The notes beneath the pieces were generated by a model. It had not been told where the DNA came from. It was given only the letters and a program-made list of their open reading frames with translations, and ran no database searches. Position numbers and translations under genes: made by a program. Below are positions 1 to 4,892 of a DNA stretch of 7,274 nt, one piece after another. Within the stretch, counting starts at the first letter, position 1. Each line of letters begins with the position of its first letter. The stretch is from JBAWAP01 sp049589355 (lineage in GTDB: Bacteria; Chloroflexota; Anaerolineae; VGOG01), in the NCBI GenBank assembly GCA_049589355.1, contig JBAWAP010000257.1, positions 1 through 7,274 of the forward strand, read 5' to 3'.

Positions 1-2
1 CT

Positions 3-1226
3 TTGGGGGGGATGAAGGGGGGGCTGGGAGAAGATTACGGGGTTTCCCTGCGTCTTTTGGATGGGGAGAATCGCCTCTGGGGGCGGGCCGACCGCGCCCC
101 CCTCAACGGCCACTATCCCACTTCGCAGTGGCAGCCGGGCCAGATCGTCAAGGACGATTATGAGCTTTTAGTTGATGTTGGCACACCACCGGGTTGGTAC
201 AGTTTGGAGATGGTGGTTCACGACGGCAGTCAGGAGCTGGCTATCATCGGGGAGAATTCCAACCCCTGGGGGACGGCATTAGATATTGGGATCATGGAGG
301 TGAAAAAGCCTGGCTCTCTACCTTCGCTGGCCTCATTGCCCTTGGAACATCGTCTAGGTATGGATTTTGGGGACCTTCAGCTCCTGGGCTACGACTTGGC
401 CGAAGGGAGCTACCGACCGGGAGATCGGGTGTGGGTGCGACCATACTGGCGAGCCACGCGGAAGCTGGCCGAGGATTACTCCTTCTACTTGCGTTTGGTG
501 GATGAGAACAGGTGGCTTTGGGCCGAAAAGGTGATTCGGCCTGCCGGCGATGGATACCCTACCACTTTTTGGGATGAGGGGGAGATAGTGAAAGGGCAGC
601 ACTCCCTACGCATCCCCCCTGACGCCCCTGAAGGTGATTACTACCTGGGGATAGTGTTACGTGAGCCTGAAATCGTTCAATCAGGTGGTCTTCTGGCTGG
701 TTTGTTCAGATTCCTCTACTCCAATGGCGATGCCCTGGACCTGGGGAAGATTCATGTGATTGAGGTCCAGCGTGAGTTCGACGTTCCGACCATCCAGCAT
801 CCTCACCAAGCCAATTTTGGAGGCCAGGTGGAGTTTTTGGGTTATGATTTGGAGAAAACCAGATTTAGTTCCGGCGACGTCGTGCCTCTGACCCTTTACT
901 GGCGGGCCCTTGAGCAGATGGACATTAGCTACACGGTATTTACTCATTTAATTGACGAGGATAATCGCATCTGGGGGCAGCAGGACAACCTGCCAAAGGA
1001 AGGTGGGTATCCGACCACGCGGTGGGTTAAAGGCGAAGTGGTGACCGACAGCTATAATATCCCCATAAAGCCCGATGCCCTGCCGGGCGAATACGTCATC
1101 GAGATAGGCCTATACAACGCGGCGACGGGAGAGCGACTGCCGGTCTTGGATGAGAAGGGGGGGAACGTGGTTGATGACCGGGTTATGTTGCGAAAGGTGT
1201 GGGTGATAGCGGAAACGCAGCAATGA
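3..1226 (+). CDS. C-terminal part of a tandem beta-sandwich repeat protein (5' end outside window)
   Basis: The frame is open from the window edge, and the first visible repeat lacks its N-terminal half, so the 407 visible residues are the tail of a longer protein and the TTG at 3 is not trusted as a start. Three related units of about 130 residues are seen, roughly 1-100, 115-255 and 260-405. Each carries a hydrophobic strand ending LxLLD/LVDE/LIDE, a Trp, then a Tyr-Pro-Thr motif with Trp (YPTSQW at 38-43, GYPTTFW 184-190, GYPTTRW 335-341), then a PxxAPxGxY-like turn. Units 2 and 3 also show GYDL...GD...YWRA. From memory, such units sit at the C-terminus of large Chloroflexota membrane proteins, often GT39-like mannosyltransferases. 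No membrane segment is visible here, so the enzyme part, if any, lies upstream. The 4-base overlap with the next gene suggests a shared surface-glycan operon. The function of the repeats is not known to me. Confidence 0.8.
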   Translation: MGGMKGGLGEDYGVSLRLLDGENRLWGRADRAPLNGHYPTSQWQPGQIVKDDYELLVDVGTPPGWYSLEMVVHDGSQELAIIGENSNPWGTALDIGIMEVKKPGSLPSLASLPLEHRLGMDFGDLQLLGYDLAEGSYRPGDRVWVRPYWRATRKLAEDYSFYLRLVDENRWLWAEKVIRPAGDGYPTTFWDEGEIVKGQHSLRIPPDAPEGDYYLGIVLREPEIVQSGGLLAGLFRFLYSNGDALDLGKIHVIEVQREFDVPTIQHPHQANFGGQVEFLGYDLEKTRFSSGDVVPLTLYWRALEQMDISYTVFTHLIDEDNRIWGQQDNLPKEGGYPTTRWVKGEVVTDSYNIPIKPDALPGEYVIEIGLYNAATGERLPVLDEKGGNVVDDRVMLRKVWVIAETQQ

Positions 1227-2449
1227 CGAGACGAACTTACAACGTTCTCATGATCGCTCCGACCAGCTTCTTCCTCGACTACGGCTGCCACGTTCGGATC
1301 GCCGAAGAGGCGTGGATACTGGAGAAGCTGGGCAACCAGGTCACCATCGTTACCTACTATAAGGGCAACGATTTAGATGGCGTGGCCATTGAGCGCACCA
1401 GACCCATCCCCTGGCGCCACGATTACGAGGTGGGGTGCTCGAGGCATAAACTGGCCTTCGACGTTCTCCTCTCGATCAAATCGCTGGAAGTGGCTCTGCG
1501 CAGGAAGCCCGACATCATCCACGCCCACCTGCACGAGGGGGCTCTGATCGGCTACGTGCTGGGCAAGCTGCGAGGTGTGCCTTTGGTCTTCGACTTTCAG
1601 GGCAGCATGACTGGCGAGATGACTGATCACCACTTTCTGAACCCCGATGGAGCCCTTTATGGCCCCGTGAACTGGCTCGAGCAGGTAATTGACCACCTCC
1701 CTCAAGCCATCATCACCAGCTCCCATCACGCGGCTGATCTGCTTAGAAGTGAGTTTCACTGCGATTCGGATAGCATCCACATCGTGCCCGATTGCGTTAA
1801 CACCGATACCTTCCGGCTCGATGCCTTCACTGAGGAGGAGCGCCTCAGCTTGAAGGCTCACCTGGGCATCCCCCTGGAGCGTAAAGTCGTGGTCTACCTG
1901 GGCCTCTTGGCTGAGTACCAGGGCACTCCCTTCCTGGTGCAGGCGGCGGCTCAGTTGGTCAAGGCTCGCCCCGATGTCCATTTCCTGATCATGGGCTTTC
2001 CGGGCGAGGAGGGGTATCGGGCCTATGCTCACAGTTTGGGCCTCGGTGATCACGTCACCTTCACCGGTAAGATCCCCTATCAGTTGGCGCCGCGCTACCT
2101 GGCCCTGGGCGACGTGGCCGTATCCACCAAGATCTCGGCCACTGAGGGCAGTGGCAAGCTCTTGAACTACATGGCCTTGGCCCTGCCCACGGTGGCTTTT
2201 GACACTCCCGTCAGCCGCGAGTACCTGGACGACTGGGGAGTCTATGCCGAGCAAGGCAACCCCGCAGCTTTGGCCGAGGCGCTGGGCTCCATTTTGGCGG
2301 ACCAAGAGAGAGCTGCTGACCTGGGGATGGGTTTGCGGCAGCGGGCTATAGAGAGGTATTCCTGGGAGCAGGCGGGGAGGCAGATCGTGGGGATATACGA
2401 TTCGCTCTGCTTTGGAGGAAAGAGGCGGATAAGCAGATCGGGGAGTTGA
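1223..2449 (+). CDS. GT4-family glycosyltransferase
   Basis: A complete 408-residue protein, the usual size for a GT-B fold retaining glycosyltransferase. It would move a sugar from a nucleotide-sugar donor to a cell-surface acceptor in the cytoplasm or at the inner membrane face; donor and acceptor cannot be read. The N-terminal Rossmann half starts VLMIAPTSFFLDYG with a short turn before a conserved-looking HVRIAEEA helix, and contains PDIIHAHLHEG (96-106). The C-terminal donor half has VVYLGLLAEYQGTPFLVQA (223-241), FLIMGFPG, VTFTGKIPY, and the donor-loop region SATEGSGKLLNYMALALPTVAFD (305-327). In that loop the first Glu (308) is present, but the usual second Glu of the EX7E motif aligns with Asn315 and the spacing is one shorter, a variant I recall in some GT4 subfamilies. 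ATG 1223 is chosen because it overlaps the upstream stop as ATGA. No good Shine-Dalgarno precedes it, which fits translational coupling. An in-frame GTG at 1199 is less likely. Confidence 0.9.
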   Translation: MTRRTYNVLMIAPTSFFLDYGCHVRIAEEAWILEKLGNQVTIVTYYKGNDLDGVAIERTRPIPWRHDYEVGCSRHKLAFDVLLSIKSLEVALRRKPDIIHAHLHEGALIGYVLGKLRGVPLVFDFQGSMTGEMTDHHFLNPDGALYGPVNWLEQVIDHLPQAIITSSHHAADLLRSEFHCDSDSIHIVPDCVNTDTFRLDAFTEEERLSLKAHLGIPLERKVVVYLGLLAEYQGTPFLVQAAAQLVKARPDVHFLIMGFPGEEGYRAYAHSLGLGDHVTFTGKIPYQLAPRYLALGDVAVSTKISATEGSGKLLNYMALALPTVAFDTPVSREYLDDWGVYAEQGNPAALAEALGSILADQERAADLGMGLRQRAIERYSWEQAGRQIVGIYDSLCFGGKRRISRSGS

Positions 2450-2488
2450 GGGGGTAGTAGTGAAGTGTGAGCTACGTTTGGCAGTAAC

Positions 2489-2525
2489 AAAAGGCCACCT
2501 GTGCAGTTGACGTAGGGGGCTTTTT
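2489..2525 (+). terminator. Candidate intrinsic terminator after the glycosyltransferase gene
   Basis: AAAAGGCCACCT (2489-2500) can pair with AGGGGGCTTTT (2514-2524), with one bulged G and one A-G mismatch, and the right arm ends in a run of five T. It lies 40 bases after the GT4 stop, where the first operon should end. The stem is imperfect and AT-rich at its base, so strength is uncertain. It physically overlaps the -35 of the next promoter. Confidence 0.4.
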
Positions 2526-2535
2526 GTAATATACT
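2507..2535 (+). promoter_or_regulatory. Sigma70-type promoter for the GltD-like gene
   Basis: TTGACG at 2507-2512 matches the -35 consensus in five of six bases. TATACT at 2530-2535 matches the -10 in five of six, and the spacer is exactly 17 bases. This predicts transcription starting near 2541-2543, giving a leader of about 134 bases before the ATG at 2676. It is the only clear promoter in the window. The match is to the general housekeeping consensus and was found by eye. Confidence 0.65.
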
Positions 2536-2539
2536 GGTG

Positions 2540-2640
2540 TTGGCCGAAGATTGCCGCTTTGAGAACACCTGAGTCTGCCCGGAGGATTCGTCCTAGGCTC
2601 AAGGTGGTGTGTGATAACAAATATCACATTCTTCGGCTAA
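2540..2640 (+). ncRNA. Candidate structured 5' leader: three-way junction RNA
   Basis: Three nested pairings close on each other. Outer stem: TTGGCCGAAGA (2540-2550) with TCTTCGGCTAA (2630-2640), 11 pairs including one G-U. Inner hairpin A: CACCTGAGTCT (2566-2576) with AGGCTCAAGGTG (2595-2606), 11 pairs with one bulged A, capped after a 6-base bulge by AGGA-TTCG-TCCT (2583-2594), a UUCG tetraloop. Inner hairpin B: TGTGATA (2610-2616) with TATCACA (2622-2628), loop ACAAA. The joining strands are 2551-2565, 2607-2609 and 2629. The fold begins at the predicted transcription start and ends 16 bases before the Shine-Dalgarno, the position expected of a riboswitch or other leader regulator. I cannot assign it to a known class. 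No strong alternative helix that hides the Shine-Dalgarno was found. Folding is by hand and conservation is untested. Confidence 0.4.
2610..2628 (+). repeat. Perfect 7-bp inverted repeat, hairpin or operator
   Basis: TGTGATA and TATCACA are perfect inverted copies around five bases (ACAAA). As RNA it forms hairpin B of the leader. As DNA it looks like a site for a dimeric regulator, about 70-85 bases downstream of the predicted start point, where a repressor could block elongation. The half-sites resemble CRP/FNR and Rex boxes (TGTGA/TCACA), but the gap between those cores is 9 bases, not the usual 6, so neither assignment is supported. Confidence 0.4.
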
Positions 2641-2656
2641 GTATGCTGACACTGTT

Positions 2657-2664
2657 AAGGAGGG
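2657..2664 (+). promoter_or_regulatory. Shine-Dalgarno that decides the start of the GltD-like gene
   Basis: AAGGAGGG lies 11 bases before ATG 2676. The nearer ATG at 2666 is only one base from it and reads another frame, and an in-frame TGA at 2667-2669 rules out any earlier start for the oxidoreductase. The spacing is a little long but the core is strong. Confidence 0.7.
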
Positions 2665-2675
2665 TATGAAGCAGA

Positions 2676-4067
2676 ATGGAAAGCAACACGCGAATACTCG
2701 CTCCGCGACTCGACTACCGACCAGTGGAGGAGCGGATCAAGGATTTCGACGAGGCTTGCCTCGGCTTCTCCCCGGAGAAGGCCCGTCTGGAGGCATCTCG
2801 CTGTATCCAGTGTCCCGCGCCTCAGCCCTGTATGCTGGCCTGTCCACTGCACAACGACATCCCAGCCGCGATGCTGGAGATTTCGGAGGGCAACTTCCTG
2901 AAGGCCGCTGCTATCTACCGCCAGACCAGTAACTTCCCGGAACTGTGCGGGCGGCTGTGTCCCGACGAGCTCCTGTGCGAGCGCCCCTGCCCCGTGGGCA
3001 AGTTCGACCCCGGCATACGGTTGGGCCGGTTGGAAGCTTTCGCAGCCGACTATCAACGTGAAGCGGAGGGCTTTCCAATCTTTGAAGTCCCTCAGCCGAC
3101 GGGCTGGCGCGTGGCGGTGGTGGGGTCGGGGCCGGCTGGCCTGACAGTGGCGGAGGAGTTGACCAAGCTGGGGCACGCGATCACGGTCTTTGAGATGCGC
3201 CGTCGGCCGGGGGGCATGCTGGTTTACACTATCCCTCGCTTTCGGCTCCCCGTGGGTATCGTTGAGGCGAAGGTTGCCCAATTGGAGCGCCTGGGAGTCC
3301 AGTTCGCCTTCGATACCCATGTGGGACGGGAGGTCACGGTGCAAGACCTGCTTCAGCGAGGATATCACGCTGTGTTTCTGGGAACGGGGGCCGGGTTTGA
3401 GGCTGTAGTGAATCTGCCTGGTGTGGACCTGGAAGGGGTTTACCTGGCGACCGAGTTTCTGGTGCGAGCCAACCTGGACAAAGCGTACATTCTACCCGAG
3501 GAGCAGTCGCCTATTCAGATGGGTGAACGGGTAGCGATCTTCGGCGCTGGGCACGCGGCGGTGGACTGCGCACGGGCGGCGGTCCGGATGGGCGCACGGA
3601 AGGTGACCTGCTTCTACCGAGGTTGGGAAATGGATATCCTATGCCGCCTCGAGGACAGGTTAGCTGCGCAGGAAGAGCACGTGGGCTTTGTTGCCCTGAC
3701 TGAGCCGGTAGCCCTGATCGGCGATGAAAGGGGACACGTCGTGCAAGTGCAATGTCAGCATGTGCGTCTCACTCGCCGAGGTGGCCGGATTCATCTGATA
3801 CCGGCCGAAGGCTCCGGGTATATGGTGGACGTGGATCTGGTGGTGTTAGCGCCCGAGCGTGGCCCTGATCCCCTGATAGTGAAGGCCACGCCGGGGCTGG
3901 AGACAGAACCGGGGGGCTGGATTATCGCCGATGAAGATACAGGACAGACAACCCGTCGTGGCGTATTCGCGGCTGGGGACAATACAGGCGAGTCGCAGTT
4001 GGCGGTGATCGCCATCAAGGAAGGGCGTGAGGTTGCGGCCAGCATCCATCGGTATCTGAGTTTATGA
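2676..4067 (+). CDS. GltD-like FAD/NAD(P)H-dependent oxidoreductase with iron-sulfur motifs
   Basis: A 463-residue protein of the glutamate synthase small-subunit family, which passes electrons between NAD(P)H, FAD and Fe-S centres for a partner enzyme. The N-terminal Fer4_20-type region has two four-cysteine sets: C43-x2-C46-x5-C52-x3-C56-P and C91-x3-C95-x5-C101-x3-C105. The FAD Rossmann motif is VAVVGSGPAGL (146-156), with acidic E173 after the second strand. The NAD(P)H Rossmann motif is VAIFGAGHAAVDCAR (286-300), followed by CFYRG (312-316). The C-terminal FAD clamp is GVFAAGDNTGESQLA (429-443). Family members usually read GGGN.AMD and YRR here, so His293 and Gly316 are departures that may affect cofactor choice. 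No large GltB subunit is in the window, so the protein may serve another partner such as a sulfide dehydrogenase-, hydrogenase- or dehydrogenase-type complex; naming it gltD would overstate the evidence. It has its own promoter and leader. Confidence 0.9.
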   Translation: MESNTRILAPRLDYRPVEERIKDFDEACLGFSPEKARLEASRCIQCPAPQPCMLACPLHNDIPAAMLEISEGNFLKAAAIYRQTSNFPELCGRLCPDELLCERPCPVGKFDPGIRLGRLEAFAADYQREAEGFPIFEVPQPTGWRVAVVGSGPAGLTVAEELTKLGHAITVFEMRRRPGGMLVYTIPRFRLPVGIVEAKVAQLERLGVQFAFDTHVGREVTVQDLLQRGYHAVFLGTGAGFEAVVNLPGVDLEGVYLATEFLVRANLDKAYILPEEQSPIQMGERVAIFGAGHAAVDCARAAVRMGARKVTCFYRGWEMDILCRLEDRLAAQEEHVGFVALTEPVALIGDERGHVVQVQCQHVRLTRRGGRIHLIPAEGSGYMVDVDLVVLAPERGPDPLIVKATPGLETEPGGWIIADEDTGQTTRRGVFAAGDNTGESQLAVIAIKEGREVAASIHRYLSL

Positions 4068-4092
4068 GACTATAACGAATCATAATAACGAA

Positions 4093-4100
4093 AAGGAGGG
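4093..4100 (+). promoter_or_regulatory. Shine-Dalgarno of the small LTD gene
   Basis: AAGGAGGG sits six bases before ATG 4107, an ideal spacing, and fixes the start. The gap to the preceding stop is only 39 bases and holds no convincing -35/-10 pair, so read-through from the oxidoreductase gene is likely. Confidence 0.75.
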
Positions 4101-4106
4101 AGCTCA

Positions 4107-4739
4107 ATGATCTATGTTAGAGATTTATTAAGAAACACGGTTCTGCTTGGTCTGCGCATCTTAGTCCCGCTCCTCTTGCTGCGATTTTCTCCCCTCATTG
4201 CAGCTTCCTCGCCCACCCTCCTCATCAGCGAGGTGTTGTACGACCCCCTTGGCACAGAGCCGAATGAGGAGTGGATCGAGATCTTCAACAATGCTTCGTC
4301 ACCGATAGAGCTGACTGACTGGACAATAAGCGACAATATGTCCACCGATGTCATCTCTCCCACGGTGACAATACCTGTTGGCGGTTGTATCGTCATTGCC
4401 GCTTCCGAAGACTTCTACACGAGCTATCCTGATTTTACTGGCGCTATCGTCTTTATCGCCGATGGCAAGCTAGGCAACGGGCTGGGCAATGCAGGCGACC
4501 GGCTGATCCTCAAGGACGACGAAGGGACGGTCATTGACCAGATGTCCTATGGGACAGACACGACGGCCTTCGATCCTGCTTGCCTCGGTGTCGCCGCCGG
4601 CCATTCTTTGGAGCGCTCCCCGGCCAACGTGGACACCGACACTGCCGAGGACTGGATTGACCAGGAGTCCCCCAATCCAGGGTCGGTAACCATGCCCACT
4701 TACAGAATCTACCTGTCCTTCGTCGTGAAGAACCATTAG
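4107..4739 (+). CDS. Secreted lamin-tail-domain (LTD) protein
   Basis: A complete 210-residue exported protein. Residues 1-35 form a signal peptide: basic start (R5, R10), hydrophobic core around 11-31, and likely cleavage in the IAASS stretch. Residues about 36-195 form one LTD, an Ig-like beta-sandwich: LLISEVLYDP (38-47), EEWIEIFNN (54-62), the I/LxLTDWxISD strand pair (68-76), the IPxGG.IVIA strand (89-98), and the late GNAGDRLILKD (128-137) and VIDQMSYG (142-149) strands. It ends in the SLERSP...EDWIDQESPNPG pattern typical of bacterial LTDs. The protein ends PTYRIYLSFVVKNH, a short aromatic-hydrophobic-basic tail resembling the YLPLVxK ends I associate with exported Chloroflexota proteins, possibly a sorting or anchoring signal. 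LTDs are thought to be binding modules; no catalytic domain is present. The next gene also carries LTDs, so the two may share a surface location. The ligand is unknown. Confidence 0.85.
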   Translation: MIYVRDLLRNTVLLGLRILVPLLLLRFSPLIAASSPTLLISEVLYDPLGTEPNEEWIEIFNNASSPIELTDWTISDNMSTDVISPTVTIPVGGCIVIAASEDFYTSYPDFTGAIVFIADGKLGNGLGNAGDRLILKDDEGTVIDQMSYGTDTTAFDPACLGVAAGHSLERSPANVDTDTAEDWIDQESPNPGSVTMPTYRIYLSFVVKNH

Positions 4740-4787
4740 TGCGCCGGTTTGGCGATGATTGAGCGAGGCGTTGCCTGGGGCTGGAAA

Positions 4788-4863
4788 GCCCTCCCCCCCA
4801 ACCCCTTCTCCCAAATCTTGGGAGAGGGGGTGCTCGGAGCGTAGCGGAGGGCGGGGTGAGGGC
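4788..4863. repeat. REP/MITE-like intergenic palindromic element
   Basis: The core is a 14-pair hairpin, ACCCCTTCTCCCAA (4801-4814) against TTGGGAGAGGGGGT (4818-4831), with one G-U and a 3-base loop. It is enclosed by GCCCTC (4788-4793) pairing with GAGGGC (4858-4863), extended by C-rich against GGGG (4853-4856). Between the core and the right arm lies CTCGGAGCGTAGCGGAG, which holds two near-direct CGGAG copies. The CCCTCACCCC/CTCCCAA..TTGGGAG vocabulary is one I recall from dispersed intergenic repeats in several bacterial genomes. It could also act as a transcription terminator or mRNA-stabilising hairpin after the LTD gene, although no T-run follows. Copy number cannot be judged from one window. 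Confidence 0.6.
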
Positions 4864-4892
4864 CCTCAATGCACGCGTCAAAGGGTGAGGGG

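Noticed and set aside
1199..1225. GTG 1199 as start of the glycosyltransferase
   Set aside because: It would add eight unlikely residues and a longer overlap; ATG 1223 gives the classic ATGA coupling.
1373..2620. Long minus-strand open frame (415 codons) opposite the glycosyltransferase gene
   Set aside because: It lies antisense to a clear GT4 protein, gives no recognisable domain, and extends over the promoter and leader region; it is a by-product of codon bias.
2540..2640. Leader as a hammerhead ribozyme or a known riboswitch
   Set aside because: The hammerhead CUGANGA and GAAA core is absent, and I found no consensus boxes of the common classes.
2666..2932. Alternative ATG 2666 opening an 88-codon frame
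   Set aside because: It is one base from the Shine-Dalgarno, in a different frame from the GltD-like protein, and the product is unrecognisable.
2655..3368. Minus-strand 237-codon frame opposite the oxidoreductase
   Set aside because: It is antisense to conserved Cys and FAD motifs and shows no domain of its own.
4071..4086. TATAAC and CATAAT as -10 boxes for the small LTD gene
   Set aside because: No acceptable -35 lies 16-18 bases upstream of either one.
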